A stretch of 64,000 bases of DNA from NCBI GenBank assembly GCA_019055375.1, contig JAHQIW010000772.1, forward strand, positions 171,599-235,598, read 5' to 3'. Below are positions 24,737 to 36,190 of this stretch, in pieces. The first letter of the stretch is position 1. Every line of letters begins with the position of its first letter. This stretch comes from Parelaphostrongylus tenuis (lineage: Eukaryota; Nematoda; Chromadorea; Rhabditida; Metastrongylidae). The notes beneath the pieces were generated by a model. It was given only the letters and a program-made list of their open reading frames with translations. It was not told the DNA's origin and made no database searches. A program made the translations under genes and the position numbers.

Positions 24737-27445
24737 CTAGAAAATTAATCTGAGATAAGGTGCCATATGGTTGGTTATGTTAAGGCACTCTCCCTTTTTG
24801 TTCATTTGCGGGTTTTTGGAATTTATCCAAAAAGCTTCAAGGGTCTTTCGCGCCGATGTCTTTGGTTCGTGCCCTAGAATTTTGACTACTACCTCGAAGT
24901 CATCATCGTTGTGTCTTTGAATCCTATGTGTACCTAGAGGTTTACCTGGGTCTTTATTTGCTTTTCCATCTAGGTGCTCTTTAATCCGGATGTGAAGTGG
25001 TCTGCCTGTTTCGCCAATATATTCATCACCACATGTCTTACAAGAGATTAGGTATATTGTACCTACGCTCATGCAATCGCCGTCTCTACCGTTGGGGCAA
25101 ATAACGCAGTCCTTCGTATTACATAGACGGTCATACAAGCGGTTTCGAACTAATTGACGACGCAGTGTTTTAGGCGGAATTTCTACAATTCCTACAGAAT
25201 CTTCTAGACCACTGTTTTTCAGACACTTTCTAATAGCGGTACTGACTTCGTCTGTTATGAAAGGTAGTTTAAGAGGTACCTTATTGTTTAGGTGTGGCGC
25301 CCTGTCATTCCCATTGCGAGGCTTTTCGCTCCTTTTGGGCCTAACGTTAGTTTTTGTTTTTCCTTTGTACCCATTAGAAATGGCTATTTTTCGCGCTAAG
25401 TCTAGTGATTCCCTTCTTTCATCGTCTCCCGTACAAACACTTACAGCTGTTCGATACATATTTCGGATAAGTGCCTTTTTAGTATGTGAGGGATGGGAAG
25501 AAAGGTAATGTACTAAGATGTTTTTATTACTAGGCTTGCGGTACCATTTTGTGCTATAGCCACTTTCATTAAGTTGAACTTGAACGTTCAAGAAGGGAAG
25601 CCAGCTCTCTGAATTTGGATGTTCTCGCGTCAACTTAATAAACTCTGACTGTCCGTTCAGGATTTCGAAATACTTATCCATCTCCTCTTGTGTAGAGCAG
25701 ATGATGAAACAGTCGTCTATATAGCGACAGTAGAGTATTGGACGCCGATGGAGAACTGGAGCTTCCACTTTTGACATGAAAGCGATGGCTAAGCTGGGTG
25801 CTAGTCTTTGCCCCATTGCCAACCCTCTAATTTGCGCGAAATATTTTCCCGACCACCTAAATATCGAACAGCTTAGACATGACCTAAGGAGTGTGATAAG
25901 CTGTTGGACCGACAAGCCAAACTATATCTACGTTTTCTATGTTCTCTATCAGTAATTCATGAGTGGCTTGTATTGCGACGTCATTTGAGACGTTTGTATA
26001 GAGCGCTGTAACATCAAACGACTCCATTACGTACGTATGATTTGGACGCGCATTTTTAAGGTGCTCTAGGAATATATTGGTGTTGGGGAGATGGGTTGGT
26101 ATGAACTTCAGTAATTGCGACAAAATGAGGCCAAGAAACCAAGTAATCCTATCCGTCGGCCCGCCTACACAGCTAATGATTGGTCTAACTTTGAACGTAG
26201 ATGGATCGGTAGACCCAAAATCATTAGCAGAAATTTTATGTGTTTTAATGAGTGTGTATAGGACGGGGCAAGTTGGCGATTCAATTTTTAGTTGACGGAT
26301 AAGAGATTGTTGTAAACCCGCAGCTTTTGCCGTCCGGACCCATTCTTCATTCAATTTTCGGCATTGTGATTTATATTCCTTTTCAGAGGAAGGTCGATAG
26401 AGAGAAGCATCTTGGAGATGTTTCTCCGTTATATCAACATCCAACTGACGAGGAATAACTACAAATTCCCCACCCTTATCGCTAATAGATAACCGGACTC
26501 TTTTTGAGTTTATCAGCTCTCGGACTTCTTTTATACCATGCTTTTGTTTTTTGGTTAGGTTGGAGCTGAATTTGCTTTGTCGGTAGCGATTAAGTATGTG
26601 GAAGAGTTCGTCTGAAAATGTACGAAAGATTGAGTCAATTTCGCTTTCAGGTTGTTGTTGTTTAAAGAACGTTCGTGGGAAAGGAGGTGGTGGTAATGTT
26701 GCCTCTCGACGCTGTGCTAGACCTAACCTTTCTTGTTTCGCTTTATAACGGAGTTGATCTAGGACCTCGTGCAAATTACAAGCGATAGCGCGCAACGATG
26801 TTTTGGAAAGGGATTGAGCAGGTGAAAAACTTGGCCCTAATTCCAATAGTGATTGCGCACTATCCGTGAGGGTTATGCCTCCTAATGTGGTAACTCTGGA
26901 GGGTTTTGGCGCGCTTTTTTACCTCAGATTCTCCTTCGAACTTGCCAGGATCGCGGTTTCTTTTACTTTTTGAGCCTGAATTTGAACTAGGATTTTGCTC
27001 CCGCATTAGATTTTCAAATTTTCTCCGCAATCTATGTCTTATGTCATATGTCATATCGTCACAAATAGACATAGATTCATCTACTATTCGTTTCCAAAGA
27101 TTCCTATCCAAATACTGCACACAATGATGTTCTTTATAGACGCATTTTTCCAGAAGTGAAAACAGTTTGTTTTTTTGTATTTTGTAGACAAATGCGTAAT
27201 AAGCGCATATGAATGTTCAGTATTTGGCGTGAATCATTTGGTAAGCCACACATTTCATGCACTTTCCTATGTTTTATAAAATTAGGAATGACCTTGTTTT
27301 TTATGCAGCGGCTAAGAAAGTAGGTCTTCTGTCTAATTAAGACGATTTTTTGCCTTAACGATAATACGTCCCTGACAAGTCGGAAATGTTTAGCTGGTAC
27401 ATTTTGTAACAACTCGAAAGACCGACTTTCTTGAAACCTCGGCAT
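24737..27445 (-). pseudogene. Penelope-like reverse transcriptase/GIY-YIG polyprotein, frameshifted
   Basis: It copies element RNA into DNA and carries a GIY-YIG endonuclease that would cut the target. Reading from 27,445 downward: an N-terminal basic region (27,445-26,860), then the first RT part (to 25,884) with GGEFVVIPRQLDVDITEKH, KVRPIISCVGGPT and ALYTNVSNDVAI. The second RT part (25,915-24,737) has IRGLAMGQRLAPSLA and the catalytic YIDDCFII. The GIY-YIG block follows: GTIYLISCKTCGDEYIGETG. The ATG lies inside the right pseudo-LTR. Three frame breaks interrupt it: near 27,144 at an A-run, near 26,890, and near 25,920 just before FGLSVQQL. The catalytic residues remain. Either the copy died recently or some breaks are sequence errors. 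Confidence 0.9.
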
Positions 27446-27647
27446 GTTAATAATATAAAACTTTGAAAATGAGAAGAAAAGCTTAGAAAACTAATCTTTA
27501 TTTAAAGCTTCACGAGGTTGGTATCTTTTCCCAATCGATTGCTCTTCTTTCCGGTCGATGGGTTTTCTCGATTGCTTGTGGCTGACGTTTCGGCAAATAT
27601 GCCTTCTTCAGAGCCTGAACGTATTATTCGTTGCAGCTTTATTTATA
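27411..27647 (-). repeat. Penelope pseudo-LTR, copy 2
   Basis: Direct repeat of 24,304-24,540. It contains the start codon of the polyprotein frame (minus strand, near 27,445) and the second hammerhead motif. Confidence 0.9.
27580..27615 (-). ncRNA. Minimal hammerhead-like ribozyme, pseudo-LTR copy 2
   Basis: Identical to the motif at 24,473-24,508. With two sense copies flanking the coding region, a transcript could be trimmed at both ends. Confidence 0.6.
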
Positions 27648-28484
27648 TTAGTACCGCTATTAGAAAGTGTCTGAAAAACAGTGGTCTAGAAGATTTTGTA
27701 GGAATTGTAGAAATTCCGCCTAAAACACTGCGTCGTCAATTAGTTCGAAACCGCTTGTATGACCGTCTATGTAATACGAAGGACTGCGTTATTTGCCCCA
27801 ACGGTAGAGACGGCGATTGCATGAGCGTAGGTACAATATACCTAATCTCTTGTAAGACATGTGGTGATGAATATATTGGCGAAACAGGCAGACCACTTCA
27901 CATCCGGATTAAAGAACCTAGATGGAAAAGCAAATAAAGACCCAGGTAAACCTCTAGGTACACATAGGATTCAAAGACACAACGATGATGACTTCGAGGT
28001 AGTAGTCAAAATTCTAGGGCACGAACCAAAGACATCGGCGCGAAAGACCCTGGAAGCTTTTTGGATAAATTACAAAAACCCGCAAATGAACAAAAAGGGA
28101 GAGTGCCTTAACATAACCAACCATATGGCACCTTATCTCAGATTAATTTTCTAGCATGGGTCCCAGCTGACACATATGCATAGTTTGACCTATTGACATG
28201 GGGGCGGGTTCATACGTCACCCTGGCGCTAACAACATAGGTAGTGCCTGGATTAGATGGTTAGGTGAGTGGTTTTCCCTGAATCGATTTTCGCTTACAAT
28301 ACCTTAGATTTTCAAATAATTTTTTTTCTCTTTCCTTATTGTATAGTCATAGAAATAAAGCTGCAACGAATAATACGTTCAGGCTCTGAAGAAGGCATAT
28401 TTGCCGAAACGTCAGCCACAAGCAATCGAGAAAACCCATCGACCGGAAAGAAGAGCAATCGATTGGGAAAAGATACCAACCTCG
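27648..28484 (+). pseudogene. Inverted truncated Penelope copy (GIY-YIG end and pseudo-LTR)
   Basis: The reverse complement of about 25,244-24,408, joined directly to pseudo-LTR copy 2. It encodes on the plus strand the GIY-YIG end of the polyprotein (CVICPNGRDGDCMSVGTIYL, then EYIGETG). A 2-base loss near 27,915 splits the frame between HIRIKE and DGKANKDPG. It is 5' truncated, lacking all RT motifs, and cannot be autonomous. Confidence 0.9.
28382..28417 (+). ncRNA. Minimal hammerhead-like ribozyme, inverted copy
   Basis: Same 36-base motif as at 24,473, on the plus strand within the inverted copy. Confidence 0.6.
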
Positions 28485-28737
28485 TAGCCAGATATTTAGG
28501 CTTTCGAATGATTTCCAACACTGCTGCGAAAATTTCCTGTAAAGCGAGTGAGACTGGTGTATACAATTATTGAGTCTAACATATAAACGTCTAACATATA
28601 TACCCAAATTTTTTGCACTGAGCCAAATAAGGGTGTCGCACCGCTTCCGCAGTAGGCAATGGAATTCTTTTTTGACAAATGGCGAACGCTCACTGCCTAT
28701 ATTCCACTCAAAGGCTCAAAAACCCGCCTAAATATAA

Positions 28738-28822
28738 GCATATACATACACATGTATATAGACATATATGTGTATACATATACATATATATATATATGCA
28801 CTTATATGTGTATATATACATC
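28738..28822. repeat. TA/TATG-rich microsatellite
   Basis: Alternating TATACA/TATATG tract like the one at 9190-9415. Confidence 0.9.
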
Positions 28823-31800
28823 CACATTTACCTACAAATGCCCGATGAATGATGTGCACGACAGAAACCATGGGTGCAATCGTACTGGAAGGGCGGCAGT
28901 TTCAAAAATGTGGTTGCAATGTTTGCGAGTAGCTTGCTTTTTACAACATCACTGCTGCCGCTTAACGATAATAACGGAGGATACTATAGTTGTGCCCAAA
29001 AACTTAACGAGCAATGCGCAACACATCTACTCTACATCTACTTCGATTCATTTGACAAGTGAATTCACTTTTGTTCTATCATATCACGCAGACAGATGCG
29101 CTTACTGGCAACGATCCAGCTCAAGATTTGGCACTCTCTTTCATAGGCCGAAAACTGCTGCATGCCTTCTGAATGGGACCAAAATGAATAAAAATCAGAT
29201 TTGAAAGCCCAATCCGCCGTCATTGACCAGCTTTTCACATAGATTTTTCGAGAGTTTAGCATGCCTAATGATGATTTTTTCTGGAACAACAGTTTCCGAT
29301 GCAGCTTAACTCCCCTAACTTTACTTTCATACTCTATTTTTAGTCTTAACAATTTTTTCAATGACGTTGGATCTATGTTCTGTTGCCAGAATCATGGACA
29401 GTTTCCTGCATACTTCAATATTGGTTAGAGCTGTTTTGTTTCAACTAAGTCATATACGAGAAGTTTTTTTTGCCACTTTCAATAGTTATTTTACAAAGAC
29501 GAAACATGGTGAACATATGGAGTCCTGTCTAGTACGGCGTAGTAATACTTGCCAAGGGATGTTTTATGTTTGAAGCTCTTGCTTGTTCGCAAAAAATCTC
29601 GAAAGAAAGGCCCAACTTAGTTATCAGCTTTTGGAGGCTAAAAATTTTATTTTGAACACTTTTGACATATAAAAACACTATGCTTTAAGCTGTGTTCAAG
29701 GAAATGATTTGAAATCTCTCGTATGCTCGTAAAAGGGCCAGCGTAACACAAGGATATCCAGGAAAAGCTTCATGATTCGAATGCTCGGCAAATTCGATAT
29801 ATTAGAACGTGGAAGCATCCCGCAATGTATCGACAGAGATAGGAGACTAATGCAAAACTCGCTGCAGTCAAACAAAGTCAAATGCTTTTTTCTGCTGTCC
29901 CCAAAGCTGTTTAGCTTAGGAATACTGTCACAGATTCGATATCGTTCTACTCTGTTTGCTCCGCAATCTCCTCTGTCTTCGAGATAAATCTGATTGACGT
30001 TTCCCACAGGATGCATTAGTCAGCAGAAAACTGCTTAAAAGAAACTGGTCGTTTTTGAACCTCAACATCATTATTATTTCAGACCACACATACGCAGTTT
30101 GGCCATCCTTTACTGGGTCTACTCAGTCCGTCCGTTGGTTCTCCATTATGTCGTTAATCGCCCTCAGATGTATTGTAACAAACTGAATACATGACTTTTA
30201 AAGTAAGCACTGATTCCTGAGGTACTTGATATGCCACCACTACTGAATAACAGTGAGACAGACGATCATTAACTTTGTACAGACGATGAGGGTCATTTCA
30301 ACCGTCAACTTTTCTAAGGACTTCTCTCTGGTTATTCAAGAGCTTAGAATTCATTGATTATAATGTGCCCGATGCTTGGAAAAACAGGTGCACTACAGCA
30401 ACGAAAATACAAATATCTCTTACGCCTGATATATTTTGCTTGAAGGCTAGGATTAAAAAAAGATTTTTCATTGTGCTCCACTCATATCTCGTCGGTAGCG
30501 ATAATCATGATAATTCCTAAACTAAGTTTGGTTTTTGATAAGATCATCACAGTGGATTCTATGAGCGAAAGTAAAATTAGTTCCTCATCCGGAGTTTTTT
30601 TTAACACATTGGAGTTATATTAGCACAAGAAGTAGAAAATAGTTCTTATTTGAAAACAAAAATCGCTAACCGTGAGAGAGATCGATATTGCTGTTATCCA
30701 GAAAACGTTGCTACGTTGACGTCGCAAGCAGCCAGCACTCCAGCAGGAATTCGCAAAGCTATAAATGGTTGTTTTCGTGATAAACGGAGTATAACAGTAA
30801 AAATTTAACTACTGGATTTTTGAAGAACATAGCAGCATCATCGAATGCTACATCGTACCAATTAGACGCATCACTTTTAACTAGCCGAAAGTCACACATA
30901 GTTGTGAGGGATGTATAATTACCGCAAATCACACTATCATTGCATGACTTTTATTCGTATGTAACAATCAATACCACACTCCACTAGATTTCACAGCACA
31001 TATACCTTTGAAACGCAAATACGCTCTTGGAGCTATTTGCTGTTTACAGAATAGATTACAAGCCCTAATACACCAGTATGTCAAACAGCCTATTCGTGAT
31101 CACTTATTCGGACACTCTCTTAGATTTCTCAACATCCAGTTTACAAGTTCGAAATGGCAAACGTGTAAAGCTACACTTTTCTGGTAGACGATTGAACTCT
31201 ATTAAAAACTTTCTAGAACTGAGAAAAGAAAAAATTTTATTTCGACACCATTAATTCTATTATCGAAACACTGAATTTGCGGTCTACGTCGGCTATGCTA
31301 ACTGAGTTAGCAGACATTCATAAGAATCCGCATATACAAACGAAAGTATTTCTGGTCCGTGAGACAATCTAACAAAAATGGCTTTTTCAGTGCGAAAGCA
31401 GGTACTTTGTAAGTGCATGCTTTCAACAACATAAATTTCTCAGTTTTTTAGCTGACCATATGTGACCCTGAAATAAGGAAGCAACACGTAGAAAATTGTT
31501 GCCTACTTCATTCAATGCAATAGACTAATGCAAGGATGGTATTACCAATAAGATGTCAACATCACAGGAAATAAAAAAAAGAAATTTCTGACCAATCTCT
31601 CTTTCTTAATTACTCATGGGTGGAAGGTGATGTGGTCGTTCAAGCGGTCAGTGCACGAGTCAGGGATCATTTTCTGCATTGCGTTTGTGTTGGCCACGAC
31701 CGTTCTGTCGGATTGTCGAGGTACAACAGAGTCTGTTAGTGCTCTCTTTGCTACATTTTCTTAATGCCTCCGGCAGTTGATCGGTAGTTGGACATATGAG

Positions 31801-31912
31801 CATCATCAAAGTAAAGGCTTTCTATTAACCTTTCGTGTTTGCCACTGATATTGCAGAAGTGGCACAACAACGAAGATTTTCTGATAACCAAGACTGGAAA
31901 ACGAGCGTTTGG

Positions 31913-32006
31913 TATGAACAGTATGGAAGTTATAATGGCAATAAAGTTCTCTCCTTCAATATGAACAGTATGGAAGTTATAATGGCAATAAAGTTCTCTC
32001 CTTCAA
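31913..32006 (+). repeat. 47-base perfect tandem duplication
   Basis: Two identical 47-base units (31,913-31,959 and 31,960-32,006), each starting tatgaacagtatggaagtt and ending tccttcaa. Confidence 0.95.
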
Positions 32007-32074
32007 AATTTACGGCCTTCTCTCCTTTCTCTCCCCCTCAAGAGTGTCCTTCCACAACATTCGTTTCGAGTAGT

Positions 32075-32265
32075 TTCTTAAGACCACACTCAAATTTCAA
32101 TATGCCTGATAACGATTTCTTGAGCCATCCACGTAGTTCGTTATAGGGTAATTGCCTCGGTGGAGCCCAGCTCCCATAAAGAAATGCCGACGACGAAAAA
32201 AAAAGATTATCAGGAACACTAAAATACGAGCGTGGTTTGGAAAAATCACTCAAAACGAAAAATTT
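32075..32265 (-). repeat. Degenerate hammerhead-repeat relic
   Basis: Starts with the inverted tail aagaccacactcaaatttca followed by atatgcctgata, as in family 1 subfamily b. The ribozyme region is not recognisable. Confidence 0.5.
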
Positions 32266-33221
32266 GGTGTTATTGCTCATTTGCCAAAACTTATGAGAAG
32301 ACCTAACAAAATGTGACAGGTTCAGTGGAAACATTAGGTCCTTTATTTGCTTTAGATTTACTTCAATAAATATAAATGTAAGCACGCCTTTCTGGAAGGC
32401 TATCATAAATTTGTTCCCGTGTTCGAGGAAGCAAGTTAAGCGTTTCAATAATAAATATCTCTCATTGTTCGGATGTGTCAAATCTAATGAGTGAACAATT
32501 CAGTTACGACCAGAAAACCTTTTCTTTATTGTTTCTCCTCGTTTGCTACTGATCATTCAGATAAAATCCTTTTGATGACCTAGGTGACACATAACTGACG
32601 AAGGAATTGTGAGTTTTAAGAACAGTCGATATTACGGATCAATTTTGTTCTACCAGTCAGACTTCATCGACTAAGAAGTGGTGATGGACCAGTGTCATTG
32701 TACACTGTGCCATCACCACATGCGCTTCCCTCTTTGCTGTAATGCAGGGCTTAATGTGGGGCGGGGGTCACTGATGAGAGCCCGAAACCTCCGAACCATT
32801 GGTGTATGGTCCTGGCGTACCAGTCTCGTTTAGTCTTTAAGCATTCTTTTCTGGAATTATTTTGGATGAAGGAATATTTTGTTCTATTTCCTTAGAACTA
32901 TATAGTCCATCTTGACCCTTGATGAGACCTGCAGCGCAGTTTCTATCCGTTTCCTTTTCGCGCAAATGGTGACCATGTTGGTGGTCTGTTTAAAGCATGA
33001 TCTACATAATCGAATCAGAATCCATGATTTTAAGCTTGCTTCCACTATGGATGCAGATGGTTCATGCTAGCCACAGGCAAGTCTGCCCGTTGTTTGGGTT
33101 ATCCTCAGAGAAACGATTGCAGTTTTACATATCCTAAGCATCTCTCAAAAATAGTTATCAGACTTATACCCAGTGATGCAAGGTGATGAGCAAAACCTTT
33201 GTGCCAGCTCAAACTCAAACC

Positions 33222-33305
33222 ACATTTCACCCTATCCGGGGCGCGAGCTCAACCGTTGCACTACCGACGCCCGTTCTGACACCACTCTTCCTACTGTACC
33301 ACATA
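33222..33305 (-). repeat. tRNA-derived SINE type B, inverted partner
   Basis: On the minus strand: box A-like GTGCAACGGTTGAGCTC preceded by the gggcgtcggta head. It is followed head-to-head by a plus-strand copy. Confidence 0.6.
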
Positions 33306-33450
33306 TCTGTCAGAGGGCTGAGGTTGAACACGCGCTTTCGGATAGGGTGAAATGTAGGTTAGAGTTCTACCTGACGCAAAAGTTGCACATCAGTCTATAT
33401 CACTGAATATATTTTAACAACATAATACAGCTAAAGGTGATCAAAAAGTG
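33306..33450 (+). repeat. tRNA-derived SINE type B
   Basis: cgcgctttcggatagggtga and a box B-like ggttagagttctacc lead into ctgacgcaaaag and the tail ctaaaggtgatcaaaaag, matching the copies at 6493 and 51,614. Confidence 0.65.
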
Positions 33451-33696
33451 ATGATTGATTTCTTCTGATTATACGGGACAAATGAACAACCAAACTCATT
33501 TACTGGAGGAGAACTTTTCTTGGAAGAGTTAGTAACCATTCAGGAGCTACGACTTCAGGCTACTTCGCCACGTCGCCGAATTTTTAAAACACTCTTTTAT
33601 GACGCTGTGATCGCCGATCTCGATTATTTAGTTAGGGAATTGTTTCTCTGTTTTGAAAGAGAAAGTAAAAATTTAACGTATGACTATGCTACAAGA

Positions 33697-34005
33697 AAGC
33701 GCATGTGGCGCAGTGGTTAGAGGCGCTCCGCGTCGCACACGAGGTCAATGGTTTGATCTCGCGCTCATGGCGCACCAAGCCATCCATCCCTCCGGGGTCG
33801 GTAAATTAGTACCAGGCAGGTCGCAGACTTGTCTGGGAGGATAAGCAGCACTGACTCGGTTCAGGTGGAGGCCACCGCGAGTCATTGTTAAGGCCAGATA
33901 TGCATTCAATCACCTTAAACGAAATTGAAAATCGAAGTTGAATGCATGGCGCATCCCTCAGGATTGATGACGCCGAGAGCTTTATCCTTTTTTTAAAGCT
34001 GCAAG
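33697..34005 (+). repeat. tRNA-derived SINE, type A, long copy
   Basis: The head ATGTGGCGCAGTGGTTAGAG (box A) and tggtttgatctcg (box B) are followed by a body of about 220 bases. The tail gaatgcatggcgcatccctc ... gccgagagctttatcc is shared with the copy at 13,055, which lacks part of the middle. Confidence 0.75.
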
Positions 34006-35839
34006 ATGACTTTAGATACTTTTCTTCCGTCATGAATTGAAACATTAATCACCATTGTTCCATGTCTCTTTGAGGGAACTGAGGAGGCGAGAGATTCCTC
34101 ATTGCATCCAACAGTGACTCGAAGGCATCATCACCTATCAAAATCAAAGAAAACAATGGAGACTAGAACAATTAAAATCTCAGATTATTTCTCACAATGA
34201 TTTGAAAACATTTACTTGCAATCATCTGCACCATAAAGATTCAGCTAAATACGACTTCAAGTGATGAAGTGCGCTGCCCCGATACCGTTCGTTCTGTCAT
34301 CTAAATAATAGCCAGATTCTCTCGACTGTTCGAGTAAGTGCACCTGCTCCTGGATTTACGAAAATGTAGCTGTGGTTGACCTTATGGTGCGCGAAACTAA
34401 TCTCTTCGAGATAGCCCATTATGTAACTGCTGTAGGTTGCGGAGTTGATCGTTGAATCTAGAGCAATATTGTTTTCGACGGCATCCAACAAGGATGGCGT
34501 TGAGTGATCCGTAATTTCCATTATTGGCGTGTTTCATGACACACTCCTCCGAATACCCAATGTTGGGAAAACACACGATCGACATGTACTTCCTCTTCGT
34601 GTACACCGATTCATCTACTTCCCACATCTCTGCCATCGCCTCAACTCAACTCACCACGGGGTCCAATCAAGTCTTCGGCACTCTCTCACGCACGTGAAGG
34701 CGCCAGCCCACGTTTGTGTTGGTGCTCATACCAAGTTCGTCTTTACAAAAATCAATTCATATCCTTTATAAGACCAATTATAAAGGAAGAGAATGGCAAG
34801 CAAAGTGCAGGCGAGTGCTCTCAAACCAGGTGCCAATTCTGATGCCGACTCTACTGTGACATGAGTTGCAAAGCCGGAAAAATTAACCTCAGATAAAGCT
34901 TCATACAAAGATGAAGAGGACATTAAAATGCTCTAGGTAACACTCCATGTTCTTGATGGAAAGCGATGGCTTCTTCTTTATTATGTGGCAGAATAAGAAG
35001 AATCATTAGTGAGTTAGACAAAGAGATTAGTTTATTAGACAATGAGATCAATTGATTGGACAACGAGTATTTGGATTAGCTCTATCTACCTCTTAGCTAA
35101 CCGCGCAGTCCAAGTGATCTACCGCATTACGCGTTGCACATTTGGAGCGTGATTTCCACCCAAACGAATCACTACGACACTGAAGATCTCCTCCACAGTT
35201 CATACGCGACAACGCATCTTCATTCTAGAAAAGCAATTGATCATTGCGTCAGCAGCCATTCACGTGAGTGCCTTCGCCATTCGGTCGCGCTTTTCAGGAT
35301 ATAAGCACTTTTTTGACATCAGAAACGATTATGCTGTCAGCACTGCAAAGAGAGAGGTCTATCGGGAAAGAAATATGCGCGTCTTTTACGCAAGATTCCT
35401 TCTTTAGTAAAGTCGAAAAGAAACGTTTCGCAAGCCAGGAAGTGGGGCGGAGCTTGAAGTTTCACAAATGCTTACCAACACTCTTATGAAAAGTTCCTTT
35501 CGAGCAAGTGAGATTGGTTTTCAATAGTTCTTTTGTAATCAGAAAAAACCAAAAAATTATATTAGACTTATACAATTGTTTTAAGATGGAACTGTTCGGA
35601 AAGCAGAAATTAAAGTTGGTGCTTTCGCGCTAGAGCAGCACTTGATCCCAAGCAATACTCCTGCAACATTACCAACTGGTTTTGTTCTTGGGAAGTTCCG
35701 TCTTACAACAAATATATAAGTGTTATGTGTCAAAACCGCAGGAAGCTGCTCGAAACGATAGTAAGACATAAACTTTAATGCATAAAAAATATTCAATAAA
35801 AAGCGAGAAATCATTTATTTGTATCATCTCTTTATTCGA
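34006..35839. other. Non-coding stretch, one doubtful coding signal
   Basis: Two adjacent minus-strand frames (34,636-34,397 and 34,521-34,297) look protein-like but could not be tied to a family or to splice sites. Otherwise nothing recognised. Confidence 0.4.
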
Positions 35840-36190
35840 CTGCTTTTTCATAGGCCTAGCTCAAAAGCAATGATAATCTGAAACTGACATGACATGTTTT
35901 GAGCAGTTTGTTAGGTGTGCGTGCTAGATGGGGCGCCTGCTTTCACCCCAGGACTTTTCAACACCGAAGACACTCTGTCAGCCTATCTCTTGAAATCATA
36001 CTCCCTTATGAAGGATCGACGCCGAGTAATAAATCACAGCAAGTCAGGCGACAGTATCCCCTGGCATTGCAAAGACTCGCAGTCCAACTTGTGACACTTG
36101 TGCATTTCTCGGCAGCTGTTTCGGCATTGCAGCCTCTTCAGTAGCATGGTGCCTTTCAGTTCGGCCAATTCCTTACAGTCACAGCCTCTT
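35840..36190 (-). repeat. Hammerhead repeat, family 2, degenerate
   Basis: Shows the family 2 end block catgttttgagcagtttgttagg (minus orientation) near 35,895, and a hammerhead-like core near 36,112-36,150. Confidence 0.55.
36112..36150 (-). ncRNA. Hammerhead-like core, partial
   Basis: On the minus strand: ATGCTA, CTGAAGA, stem II GGC/GCC and GAAAC. The 3' strand of stem I is not found. Confidence 0.4.

Larger units (their letters stand above)
24292..28494 (-). mobile_element. Penelope-like element with inverted adjoining copy
   Basis: This looks like one insertion of about 4.2 kb. It is flanked by a 13-base direct repeat TCGTAGCCAGATA (24,292-24,304 and 28,482-28,494), which may overlap the element end by a few bases. 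From left to right it holds a pseudo-LTR (24,304-24,540), a minus-strand reverse transcriptase/GIY-YIG frame (27,445-24,737), a direct copy of the pseudo-LTR (27,411-27,647), and an inverted copy of the 3' part (27,648-28,484). Direct pseudo-LTRs plus an inverted truncated copy is a known Penelope configuration. Copies inside the element are nearly identical, so the insertion seems recent. Confidence 0.9.
28495..33221. other. Long non-coding stretch
   Basis: No gene supported. Contents: a TA-rich microsatellite (28,738-28,822), a 47-base tandem duplication (31,913-32,006) and a degenerate hammerhead-repeat relic (32,075-32,265). Confidence 0.5.

Noticed and set aside
24292..28494. Reading the 237-base direct repeats as LTRs of a gypsy/copia-type element
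   Set aside because: The enclosed RT and GIY-YIG domain are Penelope-type, and an inverted truncated copy is present.
34297..34636. Two minus-strand frames that look protein-like (SYIMGYLEEISFAHHKVNHS)
   Set aside because: They overlap in different frames, lack clear splice sites, and I cannot name a family. Possibly a frameshifted pseudogene, but unsupported.
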